Counted from the first letter of the stretch, positions 41,552-53,436 are shown. The stretch: 64,000 bases of DNA from Acephala macrosclerotiorum (GCA_014904845.1 MU119373.1:1-64000), one strand, 5' to 3'. Notes: generated by a model from the sequence alone, not told the origin. Program-made: numbers and translations.

Positions 41552-42590
41552 ATGTCGAACTCTACAGCCACTGAAGCGTTCGTCTTGTATCACTACTTTC
41601 CTTCCAAGGCGGCTGCGGTGATCTTCATCATCTTGTTTCTGGGAACATCGTCATATCATGCATTCCAGTTGTTCAAAAACAAGACATGGTATTTCATACC
41701 TTTCTTGATCGGAGGTTTCTGTAAGTGGATGTTCCTTCTGTCTGTGAATTTCCCGAGATAGCAGGATAATGAAGGCGGTGATATGGCGTGCTGACCAGCC
41801 ATCATCAGTTGAAACCTTGGGATATGTCGGTCGAGCGCAATCTGCCTCGCAGTCCCCAAATTGGACACTCGGGCCGTATATCATGCAAAGTCTCCTCACG
41901 CTTCTTGGACCGACTCTATTCGCAGCTTCGATATACATGGTCTTGGGCAGAATCATTCGATTGACTGACGGAGAAGAATGTTCATTGATACGTGCCAAAT
42001 GGTTGACAAAGGTCTTCGTGATGGGAGATGTTCTGTCGTTTTTGGCACAATCTGCAGGCAAGTTAACAAGTCCCAAGCTCTTCGGAATATTTGCTCAAAT
42101 CGACTTTCTAGGTGGTGGAATGCTTGCCCAAGCGAAGAGTGCTGACGCCCAAAAAAGCGGAACGAACATCATAACCGGCGGCCTAGGTATCCAAGTGGTC
42201 TTCTTCGGCTTCTTCATAATTGTCGCAGGTATCTTCCACATGCGGATCGCCAAAAACCCAACGGTCAAGTCCATAAGTATCCCAGTCCCTTGGCAAAGGT
42301 ACCTCTTGATCCTCTATGTCGCCAGCACGTTCATTATGATCCGATCCATCTTCCGTATCGCCGAGTATGTTCAAGGCAACAATGGGGCGCTTCTGAAGAC
42401 CGAGGTGTACTTGTATATCTTCGACGCCACACTGATGTTTCTGACTATGGTCATCTTCAATGTCTTCCACCCAAGCGCGATCATCAACAAGGAGACTCTG
42501 TCGAAGGGAGGACGGGCAGACCAAAGTTCTGCTCAATCATATGGGTACAGTGGAGAATCGGTCGCATTGGGTTCAAGGGAGATGGTCTAG
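41552..42590 (+). CDS. RTA1-family lipid-translocating membrane protein
   Basis: Exons are 41552-41720, 41809-42057 and 42112-42590 (897 nt, 298 aa). About seven hydrophobic helices are visible, with family landmarks YHYFPSKAAAVIF, GYVGRAQS, YIMQSLLTLL...AASIYMVLGRIIR, KVFVMGDVLSF, GIQVVFFGFF, IRSIFRIAEY and YIFDATLMF. RTA1 relatives in yeast (RTA1, RSB1, PUG1) sit in membranes and confer resistance to, or move, lipid-like compounds. Intron 1 is GTAAGT...CAG. Intron 2 (54 nt) has a textbook GC donor (CAG|GCAAGT ... CTAG). It contains no in-frame stop, so a naive model would add 18 extra residues, but removing it restores the conserved QSAGGGM junction. A paralogue lies head to head at 39616-40498 and is broken. 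The short C-terminus is polar. Confidence 0.88.
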
Positions 42591-43249
42591 GCGGAGAGGG
42601 ATGTGGGAGAGTTGTTGTGAATTGAAGGACGATCGAGGAACAGACCTCATAGATTTTTGTGCGATCAATTGAAGGGCTTCGGCGCTCTCAATACACAGTA
42701 TAAATGGAAGGAAAGAAAGGCGTGATGGAGTTTAGAATGCGGTATTGGAAATGTCCCGTGGTCAATGAAGTGCTTCAAGACAAAGGCTTTGCACGAAGAA
42801 GAGAGTGGTGTCGTATGATAGGAAGAATTTAGCCTCACTTCAAAAAAGGGGGGCGGGGAAGCAGCACGCGACGCTCGTTCCTGGCTTAGCGCGCTTGCAG
42901 CCACTGTGGCTCGGGCTGTAAGCACTAAAATTCCTGTCTTCAACGTCATCTTTAGCGTCACGACGCCTATCCATCCGCAATTCAGCGCCACCGCGTATCG
43001 ACGGAGAAGCTTAGTTTGCTTTAATTCGTGCGTTTGGGATCATCAAAACACTTGACACTAGCTGATTAATCTCGACAGAGCACCTCTCAATTCGAAGAGT
43101 GGGGAGCAAAAGCACTTAAGTTAATCTTTTCCTTCTCTAACGTCCTTTCAAACTCAAACATATCCCCAATTGACTTATTGCTGTACTTGCTTCTGTCTTT
43201 GTCCTTGTGATTGTCGAAGTTGACAGGGTCTTACTCGCAAGTCCTCGCA
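42591..43249. other. Intergenic, promoter of the MFS gene
   Basis: This holds the 3' side of the RTA1 gene and the upstream region of the MFS transporter. CT-rich tracts (about 43123-43205) precede the ATG. No gene is seen. Confidence 0.5.
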
Positions 43250-44892
43250 ATGTCTTCCTCGTCGAGCCTCGCGATGTCAATTGACATCGAATCTCACGAC
43301 TTTCCTGGGCCTCTTCCAGCAAAGCCGAAGAGTGCTGTTGAACATGTCCCGCCCACCATCGGAAATCCCATCGATTTAGAGATGCTGCCAATGCAGAGTT
43401 CGCACTCGCCATCTAGGAGCCAGAAGGTAGGGCAAGTCCCCCCCAGCCCAAGCAACAGTGTGGGCGACAACCAGAGGCGCGTTGTGGAGCAAATGCAGAC
43501 ACTTTGGAATCCACCCAAGAACAAATATCGAGTTCTGGCTGCTTGTCTGAGCTCATTTGCGAATGGAATGAACGACTCGGCCCCTGGTGCTCTAATCGCT
43601 AGCATCGAGAGGTACGTCGCAGCAGTTTTACCCTTGGCGTTTGGGACATTCAACTGACCATGTCAGGGATTACAATATTGCATACGGCACCGTCTCCATC
43701 ATTTTTGTCTGTAATGCTCTTGGTTTCATTGCAGCTGCCTTCTTCGTGAGCTCCTTATCGAATAAAATCGGACGAGCGAAATGCTTGATGATCTCGGAAG
43801 TTCTACTCATGATTGGTTATGCAGTCATTGTGACAACCCCACCATTTGGAGTCGTCGCAGCGTGTTTCTTCGTCCTTGGAATCGGTATGGCCATAAATCT
43901 TGCAATATGTCAAGTATTCTGCGCAAATTTGGCGAACAATACTGCTCTCGTGGGGGCTTACCAAGGATCTTATGGAATCGGCGGAGTGTGTGCTCCGTTG
44001 ATAGCCACGGCTCTCGTCTCGGGAGGCTCAGTTTGGTCGCGGTTCTATATCATCGAGCTATGTCTCGCTGCTATAAATTTATGTATCGCTCCATGGACGT
44101 TCTGGAAGTACGAGCAAGAATCAGAACTCGTCCTCCCGCGGCCAGCCAGCGAGCAGGGGAACAGAATCCAAGGTGGATCCAAGCGTAATGATGGTGCAAA
44201 GAAAAAGTGGCAATCGTTTAAGACCCTGGTGTCGAACAAACCAACACTACTTGGAGCGGTGTTCATTTTTGCATATCAAGGGGCTGAAGTGGCCATCTCG
44301 GGATGGATCATCTCTTTTTTGGTTCAGTTCCGCCATGGTGACCCAAGCAAAGTTGGTTTCGTGACTTCTGGTTTCTGGGCTGGTATCACACTGGGTACGT
44401 AACAAGATGCTGTCCCTGCATCTTGGCGTTCTGCTCACGATATTCCAGGACGCTTCACACTTTCTTTCCTAGCTCACAAGACTGGAGAACGCCTCTTCGT
44501 CTTCGTCGTCACCTTCGGGGTGAGTAACCCCCAAACCCCGCATGCCTATGCGCTCACACTTTCAGGCTCTCATCCTCGAGCTCCTCATCTGGTTCGTGCC
44601 TTCCATTCCAGGTGACTCCGTTGCCGTCGCGTTTTCAGGTCTGCTACTCGGACCCGTCTACCCATGTGCCGTACACATTTTCCAACGCCTGATTCCACGA
44701 AAGATGCAGATCTCGTCCTTATCCCTCATCGGTTCAGTTGGAAGCAGCGGGGGAGCTGTCGCACCGTTCATGACTGGAATCCTTGCACAACATGTCGGGA
44801 CTTTTGTGCTGCATCCCATTTGTATTGGGCTTTTCGTCTCCATGGGTATCACCTGGTTCTTATTGCCTAAGGCTGAGAAGCGGGATGAATAA
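43250..44892 (+). CDS. MFS transporter, fucose-permease/BSC6-like type
   Basis: Exons are 43250-43611, 43667-44394, 44449-44519 and 44566-44892 (1,488 nt, 495 aa). All introns are GT-AG and keep phase. A ~95-residue polar N-terminal tail is followed by about 12 hydrophobic helices with a central loop (about residues 290-330). Landmarks are CLSSFANGMNDSAPGAL in helix 1, SNKIGRAKCL in the helix 2-3 loop, GAYQGSYGIGGVCAPL and AYQGAEVAISGWIISFL. These match the fungal MFS group related to yeast BSC6 and bacterial fucose permeases. The substrate is unknown. It is predicted to be in the plasma membrane. Nothing in the neighbourhood fixes a pathway. Confidence 0.9.
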
Positions 44893-45004
44893 GCTTAATC
44901 GAGATGTGGAATATTAATTTTACTCGCAGTTTTACTCCCTTTTAGCAATCGAATACAACTTTTTTTTTTTCTTCGTTCCAAGGTCAATTAATAAACTGGC
45001 CGCT

Positions 45005-45215
45005 TTTATTCAAACGCTAATTATTTTCGATTTATTTTTTATTTATATATATAATTTTATTATTAATAAACAATTAATTCTTTTTTAAATTTATTAGTTT
45101 ATAAAAAAATAATATAAATTATATAATTAAATTAATTATTTAATAAAAAATTTTAAAATTTAAATTTTTTTTTTTTAATAAACGTTTTTCAAAATATAAT
45201 TACTTTATAAATACT
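45005..45215. repeat. Short A+T-rich patch, possible RIP remnant
   Basis: About 200 bp switch abruptly from gene-type sequence to almost pure A/T, with residual ACG and TCG, in the same style as the large block at 1-18800. It lies between the MFS stop and the ankyrin stop. It is probably a decayed repeat fragment, or an A+T-rich 3' spacer. Confidence 0.5.
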
Positions 45216-45246
45216 CGTCCTTTTACCAAGCCATCCTAGATCCTTT

Positions 45247-46298
45247 TTAAGACGCACCAGACGTACTAGGCGTACTAGACGTACCCGACCTACGCCCACC
45301 CAAAACCGGCACATTACCCAATCTCCCCTCCCTTTCCCTCTCCCCCCTCGCTTCTTCTAACATTCTCAAAATCTCCTTCGAAGCCCCCTCATCCCTCCTC
45401 CCCAACGCCCTCGCCGACTCCTCCGCGCTCGTCTCATACGGGCTCTTGATACACGCCAACGGATGCGCCCCATACCCCAGTAGCACCTTTACAACCTCTA
45501 CATGCCCCTTCGTAATCGCCGCTAGCAGCGGCGTCCCTATATGCGGCACATGATAAACGTCAAGCTCATCCACATCAACGGCTTTGCTATCCAGCAGGTG
45601 CCGGATGATAGGGATTTGCGAGGGGCCACCGCAGGCGGCGCCGTGCAGGGCGTGTGCGTAGGACAGGTTTGCCCCGTGTGAATGCAGGAGTGTGAAGGTC
45701 TCGAGGCTGCTAAACATGGAGGCGAGGTAGAGGAGCCAACCTTTGGAGCCGCGGGTGGGTGTGCGGGGGGCGGGGGGAGGGGTATTTCCGACGCGGGGGT
45801 CCATGCCTTGGGCGAGGAGGAAGCGGGTTAGATCTATGTCTCGTAGGACAGCGAGTGCGCTGTGCATATATTAGCAGAGTGTATTTTAGGGAATCTTAAT
45901 TTATATCTTGATGGACAATATAGCAAATACATATACATATGAATAGGAATGAAAGGCACGTACCCCAGCAACGACGGACATCCCGTCGTCCATACGTGCG
46001 CCCGATTCATCTCCCACCCATTATGTATGAGATATCGCAAGAGCGGATAGCATTTTTGCGCCAGCGCCCACGCAACCACTGACTCAAAGGGGGGCTTGTC
46101 GGTGAAATGGGTCGTCTTGGGTAGAGCGAGGATTTGGTCTGCATGTGGGAGGAAATGCGAATCGATGGCTTGTTGTATTTCATCGCTTGTGCGGAAGCCG
46201 TGGTGGCATATGTGGCGGATGAGCTGTTCGGCTTCTTCTGGGGAGGATGGGGCGGTACTTGAGTTTGGGCTTGAGGTCGCCATTGGGTTGTTTTTCAT
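45247..46298 (-). CDS. Ankyrin-repeat protein
   Basis: Two exons: 46298-45964 and 45859-45247 (948 nt, 315 aa). The intron is 104 nt (GTACGT...CACAG) and the join restores LLGALAVLRD. About three to five ankyrin-like units are visible (CYPLLRYLIHNGWEMNR; DLTRFLLAQGMDPR; TFTLLHSHGANLSYAHALHG; TPLLAAITKGHVEVVKVLLG). Ankyrin repeats mediate protein binding, so no enzymatic role is implied. The C-terminus is Arg/Glu-rich then Ser/Thr-rich and probably disordered. A second in-frame Met five codons later could be the true start. Confidence 0.85.
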
Positions 46299-48236
46299 CT
46301 TGCGAGGAGAGTGATAATTCAGTTTAGTTTACTTTTAGGGTGTGAGAGAATGGTGGCGGCATACTTGCTGACTTTAAAACAGCGCGAGGCGGGGTTGCGG
46401 TTCACCGTTCACCTTTGTAGACGAATGAAATAATGAGCCTTATAATATCCTATTAATACATCGCCAACATCGCATTAGTGTTGACTCAGCATCCATCAGA
46501 TACCGTGATTCCCATGAGGTAGTGCACATTAGGTTTGAGGATTTCGATGGAGCCAGTATAATAGCCGGTTAACCTCCTTTGTGAGCTTCGCTCACAAAGG
46601 AGGTTAACCGGCTATTACTGTTTCTAGGAGACGAGAACCAAGCTGCTTATGCATATTAACTCAACATCTGCGAATGTACACTATATGGGAGGTTAATAGT
46701 TATTATGTTACTGTATTCAGCTACTAATTTATAAATTTAATTTCGAACTTCGCCATGTTCTGTCCTGTTTTCATGCTTTGAAAAAGATGCAACGAGCTTA
46801 CGCTGCCGAATAGCTCGTCCTTGTTGACTGTCTCAAGGTCACCGTGTGAGGCTTCTGCCATCACTACGGAACTCGAACCCTCTAAAAAACCAAGACTAAG
46901 CAAAACGTTTTACAGAGAAAGCATCCGCGATTACATGAAGATGTGTTATTAATGCAAGCATCGAAATGATATACACAATAATATCAAGTTCCCCCGTCGG
47001 ATTGTGGCGTCGCCTTTACGGACAACAGGTACTCTATAACAAGTGCTACGAGTTAGCATGGGCGGTGAATGCGACATCTTTTGCAAATAACAACTATTTA
47101 CCTAATTTTACACTTTGCGGGGCAATGCGACGGTAGTGGTTCTAGTGGCGGGCTCTTATATTTGGGGCAGGAAAGAAATGGCTGCCAAAGAGGAGGGCAA
47201 GGCTGTGGCTGCTAGGGAAAGTAGAGCTAGTATTGCAGGTGCTACTGAAAGCAGGGCCTTTAAAGGGAAGTAGGGCTAGGACATACTGCGTACTAAGTGG
47301 GAGTGCAAGATAAGAGGGAGCTTGGGAATGCAGAGGAAGAGGGGAGGAGGGGAGGGAGGGGGGGAAATCAAAAGTAGACTTATTATATAACTATGCAAAT
47401 TTTCCTCTTTTTAGACTCAAATGTATTACTACTTTAAAAGAAGGCAATATATACATACAGCTACTTACAGAATCAAATTGAGGAAGGCAAGCGGCGACTA
47501 TGACTGCGGGCTGCATCGGGGGCAAGGGAAAGCTAGAGACTTATCAGTGGAGCGATCTGGAAAACTTCAGAGTCCCTGAAAGGGAATTCGAGCCCTCGTC
47601 CAAGTTTTCCGACGAATAATTATCTTCAATTCTTCTTCGCGGCTGATGGGCACATGGGAAACGGACATAACAATGTTCGAGCTGCAGACGAGATATAGCT
47701 TTTGTTTGGTGGAAGAGTACTTTACTTGACGCGTTCAGAAGATGACCATTATTTGTATTAAGGGGAATATTATGTGCATGATCACATGCAAGGGAAGTAT
47801 CAGTTGAGAGGGCAAAAGGAGTGGTATTGTGATCAATCTGCCCATCTAGCTAGGTGGGAACGTTCCCTTAATAAAGTAAATTCACTAGTGCATCTAGAGA
47901 CAACCTATATGAGCCGATGCTCGATCGAGCGTGAGACCTCATTTCTACTTCGAACACTGTCTCAGTGCATTTTCCACCAATACCACCTAATTACGAGATC
48001 TCAACTGACAGGAAGCGATGGAGGAAGTTGAAGGATGGGTGGATTGAGATCTATTGATTACGTGCTGAATTTTCAACGTTGGAAAGGAGTATTGAAGAAA
48101 GCATCAACTCACAGCCAAATCCATCTCGCAGTTATGACAAAGGCCAGGCCAGATGGAGAAATTGAACACGCCTCTCAACATTCACTCATAAAATCATTGC
48201 AACATTCCCTCCTCCTTACTCCCAAATAATCCAACA
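46299..48236. other. Intergenic region with hairpin and a small open frame
   Basis: This holds the perfect hairpin at 46559-46617. An open stretch of about 60 codons runs to a stop near 47270, through VVVLVAGSYIWGR and then an Ala/Glu-rich tail (ATG at 47178). It resembles a membrane-anchored small protein but has no convincing start or partner exon. Short frames at 47774-48229 have no domain. I see no other gene. Confidence 0.4.
46559..46617. repeat. Perfect 28-bp inverted repeat with 3-nt loop
   Basis: Left arm 46559-46586 (starts TAATAGCCGGTTAACC) and right arm 46590-46617 are exact reverse complements, with loop TTC. The arm includes the palindrome GGTTAACC. Just outside, CAG/CTG also pair if TA is skipped on the left, which fits a TA-targeting element or its footprint. 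No T-run follows, so an RNA polymerase III or bacterial-type terminator is not supported. Confidence 0.95.
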
Positions 48237-49921
48237 TCACACCTTCCTTGCTTTCAACCTTACCTCGAACGGCTGTCTCGCAACAGCAATAAACACGCCC
48301 TGTTCCTCCCACCTCAACCGTCCCTTCACACTATCAACTTCCTCAATATCAAAACGCCACACTAACTTCGCAAGCAACAATCTCATCTCAGCCCACGCCA
48401 ATGCTTTCCCAATACAGCCTCGCGGTCCTGCGCTGAAAGGCAAAACTGCGCTGCGTCGATCATTTTGGTAGGGAGAAGCGGGGTCCGTGACGGTAGTGGC
48501 GAGCCAGCGTTCGGGGATGAAAGAGGTTGGGTCGTGGAAGTAGGTGGGTGAGAGGTGGATGCTGAGAGGCTGGACGTTGACGTGGATGTTTCCTGGGAGC
48601 TGGTACCCCGCAACAGTACCGCCACCGGGAGGAGTGAGACGGTTGAGTCCTCCTGCACTGGAAGTAGGAGATTGTCAATGAAGGACGGCGTATTAAATGG
48701 TAGATTAAATATAAGTGGAATGGTGTATTTAGTGGAGAGTATTACTTACGCGGGCATGCAAATTCTGAGTCCCTCATGGAGGACTGCATTGAGGTATACC
48801 AGATCCTTAACGGCAGCCACTGTCATTTCGCTTTCATTCCGAAAATTTCCCCGTATTTCGTGGGTCAAAATAGCCAGCTTCTCAGGATTCTTGACCAGAT
48901 AGTTCGTGATGCCGCTGAGAACCGTGACAATCGTCTGGCTGCCCGCTATGATCAAGAGAGGAGCAGTCGCGTGAAGCTCCCTCCTCGTCAAGCCATCTCT
49001 GGCTCGCTCATCCAACTTCAACGTACCAAACACATCCGGCTTCTCTTTCTCAACTCCCAATCGTCGTTCAACTTTGTCTACAGCAAGCCTAAAATGGGAT
49101 TTCTGTGTGTCCCATACTGTTTTGGGGATCGCGAGCCCCAACAACCAATCGAGGGAAGGATAGTAACGTAAAGAGACAGCACAAGTGACGGCTTTGAAAG
49201 TCGCTAAGATTTGGAAGGCCCAGTGATGAAACTCATTGCTCTCGAGACAGTTGAATGATTCTCCGAATGCAAGATCCCCGATGAGATCAAAAGCTGTGAA
49301 GTTGAACCAACGGGTGATGTCTATCACCGTACCATTGATTCCGGCTTTTGATACTTCTTGCTCCAAATAGTGAACAAACTTCGCAGCATACGATTCTATC
49401 AGACCTTCTTGACCCCGTATAGCTTTCTCGGTAAAATAAGGAGCGATGACTTTGCGCATCCTGGCATGGTCACTTGGATTCAGAGCATTGAGCACCATCG
49501 TTGTCTGTCGTGGAATAGTCCCATTCCACCAACGCCCTTTGGGGAATGCTGGCTGACCGAAATTTGTGTAGATGTCCTGCAAAGCTTCTGGTGTTGCAAA
49601 GGAAAGTTCATCAGGTGCGACTCGTACGGCATCGCCATACTTGAGATGGATCTCTCGAATCTCTCTAGCTAGGGTGCCAGACCAGATGTGGCGAATGTAC
49701 GTGAAGCGATTAGAGGTCCAAGACTTTGGGCCAGGGAAGCGGGACAAAGGGTGGAAGTAGATGTTGTAGATAATCCGGCAAACCAGCCACTAAGAATGGG
49801 TTAGCGGACTGTTTAATCTCACCGAGAAGCAAGGCTACATTCTCACTATAAAGCAGAGCGCCAGAACTCCACCGAGAACTTGAAAAGCCTTAATGGTCGA
49901 GTATTGCAAAAGAGCGGTCAT
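48237..49921 (-). CDS. Cytochrome P450 monooxygenase
   Basis: Three exons: 49921-49847, 49789-48750 and 48657-48237 (1,536 nt, 511 aa). Introns are GT-AG and all joins keep frame. Residues about 10-37 form the N-terminal membrane anchor, followed by FHPLSRFPGPK. The I-helix has AGSQT near residue 310. The ExxR motif is EGLR (E364-R367). PERW is present (FIPERW). The heme loop is FSAGPRGCIG, with the Cys ligand at about 453, followed by WAEM. Overall style resembles fungal CYP65/isotrichodermin-hydroxylase-like P450s, which act in secondary metabolism or detoxification. The substrate cannot be told. It needs an NADPH-P450 reductase encoded elsewhere. All catalytic motifs are intact. The FAD oxidase at 53437 is the nearest enzyme gene. 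Confidence 0.92.
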
Positions 49922-50344
49922 CGTGAAGATTTGATTTTAATTACCGTGCGAGCGCGAGAAGGATGCAGTGGGGAATTCTGAGTTTAGAGTACGGGAGGGG
50001 CAGATGAGGAGTGCTGACTAGTACTCGTCCATATCGCGGAATTGTATTTCCTCGCCGAGTGGGTGTGCAAATGGATCCGATTTTAGATGGAATGCAACGC
50101 TGTGCCACGAAGCAGCACCACTCGGTGTCTGCTGACCCTCAATTTTTACACATCCAACATCTGCCCCTATCTTCAGGAGCGCCTTCACAGAGGCCATGGC
50201 TACACCTACAGTTGGGGAGGCGCTTGAGGCTGGGTGGCGTCTCAGAGAAAACGAACGAACGAACGATTGGAGGAAATGGAAGAGTACTTGTCGTAAGCTG
50301 AACGAAAGATTATAGACGCAAGTTGGAGGCACCAAATCAAGAAT

Positions 50345-50788
50345 ATGAGCGATTCAGACATGATAGAGACTACAACAGAATTTGCATATGAACATCATTT
50401 GAGGGCGCCCAGCTTCGAGCAGCATGCATTGATTCCTAGGTCGGCTTTCGGAGAGCGAATGAGAGAAAAACTTGACAGGCGCCAAAGAACCAGCAGCACC
50501 AGTAGTATGTTGACATTGCCGAGAAAATCTAGACTGCCATCGATAATAGGTCGACATCTCTGTGCGTCCGTTTCTGCACAGCTTGACGAACAGGGTTGGC
50601 GTAGATGCGGTTCGAAGTCCGCGAAGCAGCTGCTGGTTGGGCGCACTTCCTCTTGGCTGGAAGAGACAGGTGACAGGTCGAGACGAAGTGGAAGGGCAGG
50701 CAGGCCACTTTATATTAATGAACCGACGAGGTCGAAGAAAGTTTTGTTGCACGTCGAATTCTCCAGGGCCGGCCGACCTCCAGCCTAA
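50345..50788 (+). CDS. Hypothetical protein, 147 codons
   Basis: Single open frame from ATG to stop. The first about 75 residues look protein-like (acidic N-terminus, then Arg/Ser-rich LDRRQRTSSTSSMLTLPRK). The rest overlaps the start of the degenerate repeat at 50740. An open frame of 184 codons runs opposite (50354-50908), so the coding strand is unclear. No family is recognised. It may be spurious. Confidence 0.22.
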   Translation: MSDSDMIETTTEFAYEHHLRAPSFEQHALIPRSAFGERMREKLDRRQRTSSTSSMLTLPRKSRLPSIIGRHLCASVSAQLDEQGWRRCGSKSAKQLLVGRTSSWLEETGDRSRRSGRAGRPLYINEPTRSKKVLLHVEFSRAGRPPA

Positions 50789-51110
50789 TCGAGATACTCG
50801 TCTAACGTGCCCCTTCCAACTTAACAATTCCACCTTGCCTACCTCGTGGATTGACATTGAAAGTGCTTTTGTTGCACATCTGAATGCTCGGCACCGGGGC
50901 ACCTCCAACCCAATTCAGATGCATTTGCTGTTCGGTTCCGGTACCGGTACCGGGTTACCTCCATCCTAATCGGGATACTTGCGAATGCGGTCCCGGAAGT
51001 GGACCCGATCTCGTTCAAATTCATTCAATGTCTCGAGTTTTGGGCGTCAAAAAGAAATTTTGTTGCACGTCGAGTTTGTAGGCACCGGACCACCTGCAAC
51101 CTATTTGGGA
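50740..51110 (+). repeat. Degenerate repeats with TTTTGTTGCAC and ACCTCCA boxes
   Basis: TTTTGTTGCAC(G/A)TC starts at about 50742, 50869 and 51057. Each is followed within about 30 bp by a GCACCGG or GCCGG box and an ACCT(C/G)CA box. A longer phrase, ACCTCCA.CCTAATCG.GATACT, occurs near 50768 and 50956. The units are imperfect and unequally spaced, so this is an old local duplication. Confidence 0.55.
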
Positions 51111-53295
51111 TGATTATAACGGCCACGGCTTGGTCTGTTACGTGGTACCCGGTACATCGGAAGTCTAGAAATGGAGCATTGAAATGAAATCAACTGGTGC
51201 ACGTGACGCTCCTCATCTCAGAGACCCGAACATTTATATAGTGTTGATATCGTTCCAACGACGGGAATGCACATGAAGGCAGTTCAAGCTTCAACGGGAA
51301 ATTAAAATTGGCAAAATCGTCAGCAATCAAAGCTGGAGTTGAACGCGACACTCTTCACGCTCAACTGATAAACTCGCTTAGGCATTCTGGGATTGTGAGC
51401 TCAAGGCTTCTCTCGGCGCGGCTGTAGGACATTTCAGAGTAGCGCAAGAAGTCGCTGTTGTGCAAGCGTAAAGCGAGCATTATCATATATCCAAACGAAA
51501 AGTTGGGAGCGGTACTCTTAAATCAAACTGCATCACAAAATTACACTGCTTGGAATCTCCACCCATACTAGTGTAAACAATCCGTCTTCGAGACCTTGGG
51601 CACAAAACCCTTCTCTCAATTCTTAGATTCAAGCTGCTAGACATTGCTGAGGGGGCTGGGGATATTTCCATTCTACAAGGACAGTGGTACGAGAATATCC
51701 AGACAAAGTCGGGAGATGGAAAACGCTGCCTTATATTGATATCAGCCAGTGACGACACGGGATAATCAAACCTGCAAAAGGCCAAACGCCAAACTGTATG
51801 TAGCAACACTTGATCTCAAAACAAACATGCTGGAAGAGGATTATAATGCTAAACATAAGTTAATGGAGGTACTAAAACTTGTTTGGATGAACGGCGACAG
51901 ACACGTGACCCCGACTATCCTGGGGATCTGATGGCACTTGCAGGTGATTTTTGAAAGCTTTGTTTGCAGGAGATAACTCACAAAGGCTGCAAAAGCTCTA
52001 GCAGCTCAACTCGGGTCGGTAGCATATTGAATGACCCTTCTTGACCGCTTCATGGAACTTGTGTCACGACTCGAACTTTGTAATCCTTCAAATATGCGGA
52101 TCCGAGGATGCTTGTTACCTGATCTTACATAAGGAAAGTCTAGTGAGGATGACTTAAATTAGTTGCACGCTTGAGCCTTGTAAGTAAGATCTCGTATTAA
52201 GGGAATCGCTCTGATACTGTGTAATCTATGGTGCAACCGGCGATGTATGATCACGATTAAGAGCTCTGTTTGTTGTGATGATAGCTTATTCTAGAGTTCG
52301 TGATCTGACTTCTATCTCAAAAGAGCCTGAAATCGTCGTAGTGTGGAAAGCAAAAGTTATCTAGGTGCGAAGAGGGAAAACGAGCCAACACACGTGACGC
52401 ACATACATCTAGCGTTCCAAGTTCGACAAACACGATCTCGAACTTTTAGAAATAATGAAAAATGACAAGAATTGTTGTGGTAAATAGACATTTATACAGC
52501 AAAAAGTAACCCAGGACATTATTTGCAAATTGTGAGGTGTGGGTGTTCCTCTGTGACTCAGGAGTACCCAAGAGTTGCAAGGAGTTTCTGCCCGTGTTCT
52601 GTACGTCATGGTATGTCCGCTTGGACATCAGATGATAAATCTGTTGTCATCCTGTTGACAACATGCGAAAAGGAACCAAAAACTTTGCAAACATTCCCCT
52701 GAATCTTACACCCTGAATCTTACAGGTAATACCAGCGCACCTTAATTGAGCCTAGTTCAGGCATCCAACTTGCCCCGCACCGTCAGCCTCCCTTTCATCC
52801 CGCGAGTCTCAGCCAACGACATCTCATCCCAATCTCTGATGCTTTCAAGTACCGTCGTACAAGAGGTCAGCATCACTTGGCAAAGCCTTCTTCTCACCTC
52901 TCGGAAGCCACGGACGATCTTGATTTGAGGACTTGGTGTCGTTTTTGACGTGGCCGGTGGATGCATAAGGTTAATAAGCCAAACCCCCGCACTGCCCCAA
53001 AAGAAAAGGATACGAAGCTCAGCTGGAAAACGCCCATCAGCCAGAATGATGCGCGACCCCAGCCATTTGAGACATTCAAGTCGACTCGGAAGATTCATAG
53101 GACGGTATTTCGGGATCGGCAGCGCAATGTGACACGGCCACGGCTCCTACCTTGGTGGCTGCATTGCGGCTCCCTACAGTACAGCTCGCAACTTAAAATG
53201 CGAGGCTGACATTGGCTTGGTTTCTTAGTAGCCTTGCATCATACGTAAATTCAGGAACGAGGCGTCAAATCAGCTAGTATGCCGATCGTGGCAGA

Positions 53296-53304
53296 CATAA
53301 ATAC
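53296..53304 (+). promoter_or_regulatory. TATA-like box of the oxidase gene
   Basis: CATAAATAC lies about 135 bp before the ATG at 53437 and is followed by a CT-rich tract (about 53306-53345). This layout is common in fungal promoters. It is a position and motif inference only. Confidence 0.3.
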
Positions 53305-53436
53305 CTCTCGTTCCCTTTGTCATCTTTCATTCATTCTTCAACTATCAGATAATCAAGAACGCTAAGGCGTTACTTGTGTCAACTGTTATACTTCCATCGT
53401 TTTGTCTTTCACGTCTCTGCAATATTGAATTTCGAG

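Larger units (their letters stand above)
49922..53436. other. Intergenic region, no firm gene
   Basis: About 3.5 kb. It contains the candidate ORF at 50345-50788, the degenerate repeats at 50740-51110 and a 16-bp palindrome of CCGGTACC units at 50938-50953. From 51110 to 53280 I see only short overlapping frames in all directions without domain signals. The 53281-53436 part is the promoter of the oxidase gene. Confidence 0.45.

Noticed and set aside
47560..47615. tRNA-like segment (AATTCGAGCCCT with a GGAAAACTT/AAGTTTTCC pair)
   Set aside because: The stems do not add up to a cloverleaf: the T-arm has fewer than five good pairs and there is no D-arm.
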